40,053 nt of DNA from Gammaproteobacteria bacterium (GTDB lineage: Bacteria; Pseudomonadota; Gammaproteobacteria; SZUA-140). A model generated the notes under the pieces. The model was not told where the DNA came from, searched no databases, and saw only the letters and a program-made list of their open reading frames with translations. The stretch lies in contig QIGV01000194.1 of assembly GCA_003230085.1 (NCBI GenBank), positions 1 through 40,053 of the forward strand. Direction: 5' to 3'. Positions 17,541 through 25,369 of the stretch are shown here, piece after piece (positions within the stretch are counted from its first letter, which is position 1; each line of letters begins with the position of its first letter). The translations under genes were made by a program, and so were the position numbers.

Positions 17541-19201
17541 GACGCATGGTCAGCAGGTCAGTGACCGGATATCTGGTGCGTGGCATAGCCACTGCGGCGA
17601 TCAGTATCGGCCTCTTTGTCAGTTCTGCAGCGATGGCTGCCAGCTACACCACCAGTGTTGACAGGAAAACATTATTTCTTGATGAATATGTCCTATTCAA
17701 ACTATCGCTGGTCAACAGCGAAACACGCCTGCGCGCCCAGGGGGAATCACCCAATGTCGACCTTAGCGTATTGACAGAAGACTTTGAAGTCGGCGTGCCA
17801 CAGGCCAGCCATCAATACAATATTAACCGCAACCGGGGTCGTTCAAGCTCCGAAATCAGCGTCGCGCTTTTTCCCAGGCACAGCGGGAAACTCGTTATTC
17901 CTCCGTTCACCCTGGATAAATTGCAAACAGACCCAGTCACTCTTAAAGTCATGCCCACACCACCAGAGAAGGTGCCGGAGGTCTTCTCACGCAGTGGCGT
18001 TACCCAGTCTACAGTATGGGACAGAGAGCCGACCCTGGCCTATCTTGACCTCTATCATCGTGTCGAGTTGAAGGATGCCCGCCTGGGTGGCAAGCTTGAC
18101 ACCAAGCCCCTGCAACTCCAGCTGTCAAAGCTGCCGCAGACAGAACGGACGATCACCATGGACGGTATGACCTATCATGTAACACGCAGCACATGGAGTA
18201 TTACGCCACTCGGCAATCAACCCATCACGGTTTACTTCCCTGATATCTGGATAGAAACCCGGGACGGAAAAAAAATACGCCTACCCTTTTCCGAAACAAA
18301 AATTATGGTGAAACCACTACCGGAGAATATACCTCCGCTAACATTGATCGGAAAACCTGAGATATCCCAGACGATCCCTGATGGTGATTTTCGCGTTAAT
18401 GATCCCATCCCATGGCGCATTACCCTGAGTGCACCGGTAGACATCAACCAGCTACCTGAAGTCCTCCCCATTGGCGAGGTTTCACCCCGGCTTAAACTCT
18501 ACATGGAAAATGCCACACAAAAACAAGGGAAGTCTGGTAGCACTGAAAAGCCAATAAACACCGTGATTTATAGTGGTTATTTGATCCCCCTCAGTGCCGG
18601 TAATATCAAAATGCCAGATATACGTCAGCCCTATTTCGACATTCAGGGAGGATTTGTTACAATTCTTGAGTTAAAAGGTAAGATACTGGCAGTCAAGGCT
18701 GCCATTGTTGATGCCGAGCAGGATGGACCACTGCGACCAATCAGTGCCCAGCCTTTTTCTTCGGTACGTGATGCGTCTACATCCGCTATCTGGAAGGTCC
18801 TCAGTTTACTGTTCGCCTTGCTGTGGTTGACGACAGTCGCGCTATGGTGGTGGCGCAGAAAAAAAGATAGCGGCAGTGATACAGAGACAGCAGTATCTAA
18901 CAAGCTATATCCAGCCAATACTCCGCCATTGGTAGCCATGTTATTAGAAGTTATGCAAACAGCTACGCTGGAACAGGGTCTTGGAATAAGGGAGCAGCAT
19001 TATGGGCGTGACGAGGCCTTGCGCAAGCTGATTGGGGATCTACAACAATATTATTATGGCGAGCATAAATCCGGAGATGAAAATCGGATACGTCAGGATG
19101 TCGAAGAGGCCATTAAAAAAATCCGCATTACTCCGAATAAATGCATACAGGCCGATCCATGGTTGCCGCAATCTTTTCAGCGGAACCTTAACAGGCTATA
19201 A
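17534..19201 (+). CDS. batD: BatD-like exported membrane protein
   Basis: 555 residues. A signal peptide ends near VSSAAMAA (about residue 35). A large periplasmic region of beta-rich repeats follows, including DRKTLFLDEYVLFKLSL and FPRHSGKLVIPPFTLD, which are typical of BatD. A C-terminal membrane helix (VLSLLFALLWLTTVALWWW, about 415-433) precedes a cytoplasmic tail of about 120 residues. It probably scaffolds BatA and BatB at the periplasmic face. It begins inside the last codons of batB. Confidence 0.88.
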   Translation: MVRRMVSRSVTGYLVRGIATAAISIGLFVSSAAMAASYTTSVDRKTLFLDEYVLFKLSLVNSETRLRAQGESPNVDLSVLTEDFEVGVPQASHQYNINRNRGRSSSEISVALFPRHSGKLVIPPFTLDKLQTDPVTLKVMPTPPEKVPEVFSRSGVTQSTVWDREPTLAYLDLYHRVELKDARLGGKLDTKPLQLQLSKLPQTERTITMDGMTYHVTRSTWSITPLGNQPITVYFPDIWIETRDGKKIRLPFSETKIMVKPLPENIPPLTLIGKPEISQTIPDGDFRVNDPIPWRITLSAPVDINQLPEVLPIGEVSPRLKLYMENATQKQGKSGSTEKPINTVIYSGYLIPLSAGNIKMPDIRQPYFDIQGGFVTILELKGKILAVKAAIVDAEQDGPLRPISAQPFSSVRDASTSAIWKVLSLLFALLWLTTVALWWWRRKKDSGSDTETAVSNKLYPANTPPLVAMLLEVMQTATLEQGLGIREQHYGRDEALRKLIGDLQQYYYGEHKSGDENRIRQDVEEAIKKIRITPNKCIQADPWLPQSFQRNLNRL

Positions 19202-19265
19202 ATCTGAAGCCACAGTGTGTTCACAATATTACTTCACCTGGCTATTACTAAGGCAAAGGTATTTT

Positions 19266-20255
19266 ATGACTTTCAAATTCAGGTCTCATTTTCCTGCTAT
19301 GAAAACAGGGCTACTATACAGCCTTTTATGTCTTTATGGGGCAAGTGCCCTCGCCGGCATTGACAAGCTGGCAGGCGAGGACGAAATGGTTTTGATACCC
19401 GCAGGAAAATTTATTATGGGAAGCAACAAAATTCCCGACAAGGACAAGCACTACGGTAATGCCAAACCCTGGTTTCTGGATGAGCATCCAGCACATATAG
19501 TTGAATTACCCGCTTATTATATCGATAAATATGAAGTGACCAACCGTGACTACCTAGTGTTCGTCAATACCGTCAACGTTCAGCCGCCGGAAAACTGGAT
19601 CAGCAACGGCTACCTCCTGAGCTTGCGTCTGGATAAATTGTCACAGGTCAAACTGGAGAAACTGCGCAAGGTGGCCTCCGACATTTTCAGGCTCGACATG
19701 GATACCCGAAAAATGTCCAAGGAAGCCTTGATCAAGGCCATCAGGGAAAAGCTTGAGTATGACGATCAACTGCCTGTGGCTTTTATTAACTGGAAGGATG
19801 CCAAGGCATACTGCAATTGGAAGGGAAAACATTTGCCTACTGAGGCGGAATGGGAAAAAGCCATGCGCGGAACAAATGGACGAGAGTTTGCGTGGGGCAA
19901 TGAATGGGAGCCAGGCATGGCAAACAATGGTGAAAATGAGAGCTATGAAGGCGCAGCACCTGTCGGGGCATTCAAAACAGATACGTCACCCTACGAAGTT
20001 TTCGACATGACCGGCAATGTGGCAGAATGGACCAATGACTGGTATCTACCCTATCCCGGCTCTGACTATACCAGCGACGATTTCGGTGAGACCAATAAGG
20101 TCGTACGAGGTATCGGTTGGAGCGGCGGTACCGCGCATTACACACTGCGTTATTTTCAGCGCGCTGCCTACCGTTTCGACCTGCCACCCGATATGAATTT
20201 TGGTGACGTGGGGTTCCGCTGCGCAGTCAGCGAGTCAGTGACGGCGGAGAAATAA
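19266..20255 (+). CDS. Exported SUMF1/FGE-fold protein lacking the catalytic cysteines
   Basis: 329 residues from the ATG at 19266, which has AAGG six bases upstream; an in-frame ATG farther left lies inside batD. A signal peptide ends near ASALA. The formylglycine-generating-enzyme fold is shown by MVLIPAGKFIMGS, YEVTNRDYLVFV, LPTEAEWEKAMRG, FDMTGNVAEWTNDWY, VVRGIGWSGG and VGFRCAVS. True FGEs have two cysteines in the segment after RGG; here that segment reads HYTLRYFQRAAYRFD with none, so sulfatase activation is unlikely. An insertion of about 60 charged residues interrupts the fold (LDKLSQVKLEKLRKVASDIF). It may be a binding or structural protein of the envelope, perhaps working with the Bat operon 64 bp upstream. 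Confidence 0.88.
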   Translation: MTFKFRSHFPAMKTGLLYSLLCLYGASALAGIDKLAGEDEMVLIPAGKFIMGSNKIPDKDKHYGNAKPWFLDEHPAHIVELPAYYIDKYEVTNRDYLVFVNTVNVQPPENWISNGYLLSLRLDKLSQVKLEKLRKVASDIFRLDMDTRKMSKEALIKAIREKLEYDDQLPVAFINWKDAKAYCNWKGKHLPTEAEWEKAMRGTNGREFAWGNEWEPGMANNGENESYEGAAPVGAFKTDTSPYEVFDMTGNVAEWTNDWYLPYPGSDYTSDDFGETNKVVRGIGWSGGTAHYTLRYFQRAAYRFDLPPDMNFGDVGFRCAVSESVTAEK

Positions 20256-20313
20256 ACCGCATGCTTCAACAGCTTCAGGGCATCTCAGAATATACAAACC
20301 GTTCAAGGATAAA

Positions 20314-20802
20314 ATGAGGAACGTGGCATACTGGCTAACAGGCATACTGCTTATTATCTTGATTGTACTCGCTGGTTTGTCTGTTGCCTCCCGCAAGGAA
20401 CCCGACCTCGGCATATCGGAGGGGAGGCTCACCCCCTGCCCCGACTCACCCAACTGTGTCAGCAGTGAGAAGTCAGACAGATCGTCATCCATCCCCCCAC
20501 TCACACTTGGTGTCCCGGCCGATCAATCCTGGACAGCGGCGAAAGAGGCAGTCCGTTTAGCCGGAGGTAAGATCCACAAGGAGAGCGATGACTATCTGTG
20601 GGCAACCTTCACAACCCGTATTCTGCATTTCACCGATGATCTGGAAATGAGACGCGACCTGGACAGGGGCCTGATACAGATACGCTCAGCATCCAGAGTA
20701 GGGCGCAGCGACCTTGGTGCAAACAGAAGAAGAGTCGAAATAATAAAAGATTTTTTCTGCAATAAAGCAAATAACTCAAGACCTGAAAGGCCCTGTCAAT
20801 AA
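20314..20802 (+). CDS. DUF1499 domain protein, membrane-anchored
   Basis: 162 residues. The N-terminal helix WLTGILLIILIVLAGLSV is an anchor or signal. The DUF1499 pattern is clear: LTPCPDSPNCVSS near residues 39-51, then DDYLWATFTTRILHFTDDLEM and SASRVGRSDLGANRRRVE. Function of the family is unknown. AAGGA lies four bases before the ATG. The gene follows the FGE-fold gene by 58 bp and precedes a DUF6164 gene by five. Confidence 0.88.
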   Translation: MRNVAYWLTGILLIILIVLAGLSVASRKEPDLGISEGRLTPCPDSPNCVSSEKSDRSSSIPPLTLGVPADQSWTAAKEAVRLAGGKIHKESDDYLWATFTTRILHFTDDLEMRRDLDRGLIQIRSASRVGRSDLGANRRRVEIIKDFFCNKANNSRPERPCQ

Positions 20803-20807
20803 AATAT

Positions 20808-21173
20808 ATGGCGGCTTTATTATTCAAGCTGAGAGGGGTTCCAGATGAAGAGGAACAGGAAATCCGTTGGCTACTGACAGACAATAATATTGAATATTAT
20901 GTGACTTCTGCGGGTAATTGGGGTATTTCCATGCCAGCCATCTGGATCAGAAACGATCCAGATCTCTACAAGGGAAAGGAAATCCTCAGGGCTTATCAAG
21001 TAGAGAGAGCGGCGCACGCAAAGCAGGAATACGAGGAAAACGCTAAGGCCGGTAAAAACAAGACTATTATTGATTCTATAAAAGAGGAACCACTACGTTT
21101 TCTGATCTATAGTGCCGTTATTTTACTAATATTTTATCTTTCTACCATGCCGTTTCTAAATCTTGGGAATTGA
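20808..21173 (+). CDS. DUF6164-like small membrane protein
   Basis: 121 residues. The N-terminal half LFKLRGVPDEEEQEIRWLLTDNNIEYYVTSAGNWGIS forms a DUF2007-like alpha/beta fold. A charged helix and a single C-terminal membrane helix (FLIYSAVILLIFYLSTMPFL) follow. This matches small DUF6164 proteins often found in gammaproteobacteria. Role unknown. No good Shine-Dalgarno is visible, so translation may be coupled to the DUF1499 gene ending five bases upstream. Confidence 0.75.
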   Translation: MAALLFKLRGVPDEEEQEIRWLLTDNNIEYYVTSAGNWGISMPAIWIRNDPDLYKGKEILRAYQVERAAHAKQEYEENAKAGKNKTIIDSIKEEPLRFLIYSAVILLIFYLSTMPFLNLGN

Positions 21174-21191
21174 TAACGAACAAACCAATCG

Positions 21192-21212
21192 AACCTGACC
21201 CGTTAGGTTTTT
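21192..21212 (+). terminator. Weak hairpin-T run between convergent genes
   Basis: AACCT at 21192-21196 pairs with AGGTT at 21205-21209, followed by a short T-run. It lies just after the DUF6164 stop and overlaps the end of the opposing regulator gene. The 5-bp stem is weak for an intrinsic terminator. Confidence 0.25.
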
Positions 21213-21868
21213 AAGAGCGTACTATTTAATTGTGTCGGCCTGTTAACGAAGCCATGCTCAATTGCATAATAGACGAGCTCGGCAAAATTGTTTATTTTCA
21301 TTTTTTCCAGGATCCTGTTGCGATGGGTGCTGACTGTCTTTTCACTCAAATTAAGTGCCCGGCCAATCTCTGAATTGCGCTGCCCTGAAACCAGCATGCA
21401 AAACACCTGGAATTCACGATCGCTCAAGCGCTCGTGGGGCGGCAAGGTTGAACCCAACGAAAAATTTTCCGCCATTTTCCGAGCAACAGACATGGTGATG
21501 TACTTCTCTCCATTATATACGGTGTCAATCGCGCATAACAGATCATCCACCACGCATCCCTTAGTCATATAACCCGCAGCACCGGCCTTAAGTACACGAA
21601 TCGCATATTGATTTTCTGAATGCATGCTCAACACCAACACCTTCACATCAGGCCAATACAGCTTAATTTCCTTGAGCACCTCAATGCCACTCATTTCGGG
21701 CATGGTCAGATCCAGCAAAACAAGATCCCAGGAAACCTCATGCATTTTCTGCAGCACTTCCTTGCCAGTCGCCGCCTCACCGATCTGCTCGATATCGGGG
21801 CGGTCAGCCAGTATCTGCCTCAAGCCACTACGCAGTATCGCATGATCATCCGCAATCAGTATCTTCAT
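21203..21868 (-). CDS. NarL/UvrY-type LuxR-family response regulator
   Basis: 221 residues. The receiver domain has the acidic pocket Asp7/Asp8, phospho-acceptor Asp53 in VLLDLTMPEMSG, Ser81 and Lys103 in AGYMTKG. The C-terminal LuxR helix-turn-helix at about 145-205 contains LSDREFQVFCMLVSGQRNSEIGRALNLSEKTVSTHRNRILEKM. It resembles UvrY/GacA. No histidine kinase is encoded in the window, so the partner is elsewhere. Its ATG overlaps the stop of a 15-codon upstream ORF, so it may be translationally coupled. It is a candidate regulator of the cytochrome cluster upstream on the same strand, but this is only inferred from position. Confidence 0.95.
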   Translation of the reverse strand: MKILIADDHAILRSGLRQILADRPDIEQIGEAATGKEVLQKMHEVSWDLVLLDLTMPEMSGIEVLKEIKLYWPDVKVLVLSMHSENQYAIRVLKAGAAGYMTKGCVVDDLLCAIDTVYNGEKYITMSVARKMAENFSLGSTLPPHERLSDREFQVFCMLVSGQRNSEIGRALNLSEKTVSTHRNRILEKMKINNFAELVYYAIEHGFVNRPTQLNSTLLKT

Positions 21869-21912
21869 AACAAGCGGGTCCAGAGTATAACTTTGAAGGG
21901 TATTTGAAACAT
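21865..21912 (-). CDS. Possible 15-residue leader ORF upstream of the response regulator
   Basis: ATG at 21912 lies five bases after a strong GAGGAG Shine-Dalgarno. The ORF reads MFQIPFKVILWTRLL and stops in TGA, which overlaps the regulator's ATG as ATGA. The regulator itself lacks a good ribosome site of its own, so coupling through this leader would explain how it is translated. No matching protein is known to me. Support comes only from the ribosome site and the overlap. Confidence 0.4.
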   Translation of the reverse strand: MFQIPFKVILWTRLL

Positions 21913-21943
21913 CCTGTCTCCTCGTCGATTCTTTCGGTTACGC

Positions 21944-21968
21944 AAAGTACAATATACGCAGGTACTTT
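21944..21968. promoter_or_regulatory. Palindromic operator-like site upstream of the regulator
   Basis: AAAGTAC at 21944-21950 and GTACTTT at 21962-21968 are perfect 7-bp inverted halves separated by 11 bp, about 75-100 bp before the regulator's ATG. The spacing places the half-sites about 1.7 helical turns apart centre to centre, compatible with a dimeric DNA-binding protein. Autoregulation is possible but unproven. Confidence 0.3.
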
Positions 21969-22046
21969 ACAAGAGATGCTAGACGAGAATTAGAATGGGG
22001 ATACCCCTCCCCTATCTGTCTGCACCAGAATAGCGCAAAGAAAGAT

Positions 22047-22682
22047 CTATTGCCGCACCTTGTTCGTCAGGTAATCTGCAACCTCAACCAACTCTTCGGC
22101 GCTACGCACTAAGGTAGAATCAAGGCGGTATTTGCCATTGATGATAATGGAAGGTGCGCCCTGGATACCATAACGCTGACTCATCACCCTGGCCTGACGC
22201 ACCTTAACGGCGACGAAGTTGCTGCGAAAGGCGTTGATGAAAGCCTGATGTTCAATACCGTTTTCCTTAAAAAATATGGCTAAAGTCTGTTCAGTATCCA
22301 GTTTGCGTTTGTGGCGGTTAATGGCGATATACAGCGGCATGTGTATTTTATCCTGCACACCCAGGGCGACAGCTGCGTAATAGGTGCGAGCCAGAAAAAT
22401 CATACGCTCATCGGTCACTGCGGGCAGGCGTTTGAAAACAATATCATCAGCATTTCTGCTGAGCCACTGCTGTAAATCAGGCTGAATAATGAAACAGGTC
22501 TGGCAGTCATACCAGAATAACTCAACGACCTCGACCTTGCCCCCCGACTGAGTCGGCTGCGGAGGATCAATAAGCTGGTAATGATTGCCTTCCTGAAACC
22601 CTACCGGCGCATCCGCCAGCACTGGCATCGTAATAAATATCAGTAAGAACTGAAATAATCTTAAAAACCTTCCCACAACCAC
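22047..22682 (-). CDS. DsbA-like thiol:disulfide oxidoreductase
   Basis: 211 residues with a signal peptide ending near VLADA. The thioredoxin-type active site is WYDCQTC (Cys60, Cys63); the following helical insert and the cis-proline loop GAPSIIINGKY fit the DsbA family. The dipeptide Gln-Thr replaces the usual Pro-His, which in DsbA homologues changes the redox potential. The start is probably a GTG: the codon at 22676 is better spaced from AAGGGG than the one at 22682. It is the last gene of the cytochrome cluster, where it could manage cysteines of multihaem apocytochromes together with ResB/CcsA. Confidence 0.85.
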   Translation of the reverse strand: MVVGRFLRLFQFLLIFITMPVLADAPVGFQEGNHYQLIDPPQPTQSGGKVEVVELFWYDCQTCFIIQPDLQQWLSRNADDIVFKRLPAVTDERMIFLARTYYAAVALGVQDKIHMPLYIAINRHKRKLDTEQTLAIFFKENGIEHQAFINAFRSNFVAVKVRQARVMSQRYGIQGAPSIIINGKYRLDSTLVRSAEELVEVADYLTNKVRQ

Positions 22683-22716
22683 CCCTTGTATCTTTACTCT
22701 TGTATCTTTTACCTGC

Positions 22717-23439
22717 TTACTGGCTTATCGGCTGCACCGCAATGGATAAATCTCCTTCATCTGTACCCTGCGGCATATCCAGGCGCGGGCTGTTGCGATC
22801 CTCCCACTTTTTAGCTTCCCTTTTTTGCCACTGGGCCTCGGCTTCGGGCAAAGGGCCTCTTGCAAGTTGATTATCCCACTCCCAGAGGGCGGAACGGGCG
22901 CGCCGTACAAAGGGGCTATCTGCAGGGTTTAGATGGAGAAAGATACGCATGGCGCCCAGTGCACCCTGCAAATCATTTTGACTTTCCAGGGCTATTGCCA
23001 ACCCCCAATAAGCATTGCCCTGATAGGGTTCCAGATCAGTAGCCGTCCTGAAAAATGATTCCGCTTCCCTGAATCGTTCGAGGCCCAGCATGGCATAACC
23101 CATATTGACATAGGCATCCGTCAAACGCGGGGATAATTCCAGTACGCGGTGCAATGCTGTCGCAGCATGCTCATATTGCTGTGCATGAAGCATCACCACA
23201 GCCTGCTGAAAGCGCAGGGTAATTTCGGCAAGACGCTCGTCCTGTATAGGTTCTGCGTGGGTGTTGGCGGATAAATCTACCACCACCGGCATGTGAACCT
23301 TGGTATCGCGGGGAGAATAGTCCACATCTGTATTGCGGAACAACATAACAATTGCCACCGCCATCACCGCAACCATCGTGATGGACAGCGAGCTTACCGT
23401 CGATTCATGGACCCTAAAGGAACTGACAGTATTACTCAT
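22717..23439 (-). CDS. Membrane-anchored TPR protein in the System II cluster
   Basis: 240 residues. A membrane helix at about 19-35 (LSITMVAVMAVAIVMLF) leaves the remainder in the periplasm. At least three tetratricopeptide motifs lie at about 75-185 (AVVMLHAQQYEHAATALHRVLELSP; AYVNMGYAMLGLERFREAESFF; AYWGLAIALESQNDLQGALGAM). The C-terminal tail is polar. It begins ten bases after the ccsA stop. A membrane TPR protein next to ResB/CcsA recalls CcmI of System I, so an apocytochrome-binding role is a reasonable guess. Confidence 0.82.
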   Translation of the reverse strand: MSNTVSSFRVHESTVSSLSITMVAVMAVAIVMLFRNTDVDYSPRDTKVHMPVVVDLSANTHAEPIQDERLAEITLRFQQAVVMLHAQQYEHAATALHRVLELSPRLTDAYVNMGYAMLGLERFREAESFFRTATDLEPYQGNAYWGLAIALESQNDLQGALGAMRIFLHLNPADSPFVRRARSALWEWDNQLARGPLPEAEAQWQKREAKKWEDRNSPRLDMPQGTDEGDLSIAVQPISQ

Positions 23440-23448
23440 ATCTATAAC

Positions 23449-24300
23449 CTAGATGACGCCCTTGTGGGCGGCTTCACTAAAAAATGGGGTGCCAAAGTAG
23501 GTCATAAAGGCGAATACAAAAATCCCCAGTATTGCAATGGCGCCGATATGGATAGGGATGCGATAAGTCAGGCGGGCATGAATAGCTGCTCCCAGCAGCA
23601 GCCAATTAAGAAATGACGATGTCTCCAGAGCATCCCATGCCCAGTATCGCCCCCAGGCATCCTGTGCCCATACCGCACCGGCGATCAGCATCAGACTTTC
23701 AAAAATCAGGGCAAGCAGCATAAAACGCCATGCGACATGATCCAGCACGGAATCAGGCGGCATGTGACGAAATAATGGAGCAAGTCTGGATATCTTCCTC
23801 AACAGGATGACACCTGCAACACCACTTCCCATCAAGGAAAAGGCAAGAAAAAATTTGCCAACACCCACGTGGACCCACAGCCACTTGTTGTAATAGGTGG
23901 GCGGAAATGCACTGGCCGTTGGTTCGAGTAATAATACCCAGATGCCTAGCACCCACATCATAGGCAAGACCACGATTACTGCGGGACGAATAACGGGTAG
24001 GCGCCAGTAAACAACAGATAAAACGAGCCCCAGACTAAACAGCTGACTCATCAGTAATTCGAATAAATTGACGAAAGGTCCATGACCAATGCGTATCCAG
24101 CGTTCGGTCAATGCCATCACCAGCAATATGACGCCCGCACTGATCAATCCCAACACCAGCGGCTCATACGAGCGGTTTACGGCAGCCCCCACCGCGCCCC
24201 CTCGAGCCCTGACGATACCTCGTATAGCGATAACCGTTGCCAGCGCATAGGCCGCCATAGCGGTATACAGCCAGGGTTGCTCTGCAACCATATTATTCAC
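23449..24300 (-). CDS. ccsA: System II cytochrome c synthase subunit CcsA/ResC
   Basis: 283 residues with about eight membrane helices. The tryptophan-rich haem-handling motif reads GAVWAQDAWGRYWAWDALETSSFLNWL at about 208-235 (quoted in parts: GAVWAQDAWG, RYWAWDALE). External histidines near RIGHGPFVNLFE and WVHVGVG are likely haem ligands. CcsA together with ResB carries haem across the membrane and attaches it to CXXCH motifs. It overlaps the resB stop by eight bases. The presence of System II beside the ccm System I genes in one window is unusual. Confidence 0.93.
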   Translation of the reverse strand: MNNMVAEQPWLYTAMAAYALATVIAIRGIVRARGGAVGAAVNRSYEPLVLGLISAGVILLVMALTERWIRIGHGPFVNLFELLMSQLFSLGLVLSVVYWRLPVIRPAVIVVLPMMWVLGIWVLLLEPTASAFPPTYYNKWLWVHVGVGKFFLAFSLMGSGVAGVILLRKISRLAPLFRHMPPDSVLDHVAWRFMLLALIFESLMLIAGAVWAQDAWGRYWAWDALETSSFLNWLLLGAAIHARLTYRIPIHIGAIAILGIFVFAFMTYFGTPFFSEAAHKGVI

Positions 24301-25369
24301 GCTCCGATCGTCCTGCCTTCATTGCCAACCCTGACAAAGCCACATTCAGCCCTCTCGGATGGCCGGGCATCTGCGTCTTTTTTTCATCACCACTCGTCTG
24401 CTGCGGCCAGGGATAGGCAGCGAATTTTCTCCAGAAATGAATCGCCAGACCTAGAACACCGATCATGGCGGTAAGAAATAACCATTGCAGTGTTGGATCG
24501 TAATACAGCTTGTAACCCATCCAACTACTCAAACGTTCATATTTCAGAACACCATTCTGTAAACGAACAGTTTCACCGACTTGTAGTTCAACTCTGCGCT
24601 CTCCTGCCCTGACCACGAGCGTACCACGCGATTGAGCAGCATCCAGAACCCATGCGCTCTCTGGATCCATACCGGTTTCCAGTTGCAGCCAGAATTTTAT
24701 TTCCTCAGTCGCTGTAGGAGGCGTCCAGCGGTTAGCCTGGCGAAATTCAAACAAGGGATAGGGCGGCATGTGTATGGTACCGGTTTCTACCCTGCCACGG
24801 TTCGGCATCCAGGTGAGTACCGGCGCAAATCCCTTATTAAATGTCGTATAGAAGCGATATCCCTCCAGAACCAGTGGCCTGTCATCACCCACTACTTTAC
24901 GCTCCCATCCACCACTCCCATCGGGTACCTGAACATGACTATGAGTCAGCCCACGCACCATGCCTGGCCGATAATTCACCGTATAAGGTCCCTGAATAAA
25001 CTGGACCTGATCCAACTTACCACTGTGCAGGGGACCCCGGCGAATATCAATGAGCTGATCAGTGTCAAAACCCGTACCTTCGACGATTTCAAGATGGGCT
25101 TCCATGTGGGTCAGGCGACCAAAAGCAACGAGGACCACGATTCCCAGCAAAGCCACATGAAAGATCAGCAGACCGCCACGCCGGTTGATGCTTGGGTTGG
25201 TGATAATCGCCGCCAGAAGATTAATAGCCAGTAAAACCAGCGGTACGACCAGCACCCATGCCGGTGTATCTACCGGATTGTCATAACTGAGTGCTGCGCC
25301 TACGCCCAGCAGCGCCATCCACAGCAAGGTCAGGCGAATGGAGGAGAGGCGCTTTAACAAGGAAATCAT
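24293..25369 (-). CDS. resB: System II cytochrome c biogenesis protein ResB/CcsB
   Basis: 358 residues, somewhat shorter than many ResB proteins. N-terminal membrane helices include LTLLWMALLGVGAALSY, VLVVPLVLLAINLLAAI and LLIFHVALLGIVVLVAFG. A periplasmic beta-rich region follows (HLEIVEGTGFDTDQLIDIRRGPL, VLEGYRFYTTFNKGFAPVLTW), and then a C-terminal helix (LQWLFLTAMIGVLGLAIHFW). ResB probably presents apocytochrome to CcsA. Its ATG overlaps the stop of the 11-haem cytochrome gene by ATGA, coupling maturation factor to substrate. Confidence 0.87.
   Translation of the reverse strand: MISLLKRLSSIRLTLLWMALLGVGAALSYDNPVDTPAWVLVVPLVLLAINLLAAIITNPSINRRGGLLIFHVALLGIVVLVAFGRLTHMEAHLEIVEGTGFDTDQLIDIRRGPLHSGKLDQVQFIQGPYTVNYRPGMVRGLTHSHVQVPDGSGGWERKVVGDDRPLVLEGYRFYTTFNKGFAPVLTWMPNRGRVETGTIHMPPYPLFEFRQANRWTPPTATEEIKFWLQLETGMDPESAWVLDAAQSRGTLVVRAGERRVELQVGETVRLQNGVLKYERLSSWMGYKLYYDPTLQWLFLTAMIGVLGLAIHFWRKFAAYPWPQQTSGDEKKTQMPGHPRGLNVALSGLAMKAGRSERE

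Noticed and set aside
19266-20255. Formylglycine-generating sulfatase activator
   Set aside because: The cysteines needed for catalysis are missing in the expected segment and no sulfatase gene is in the window.
24632-25234. 200-codon open frame on the plus strand opposite resB
   Set aside because: It is antisense to resB, whose membrane helices and ATGA overlap are convincing. The opposite frame shows no family motif.
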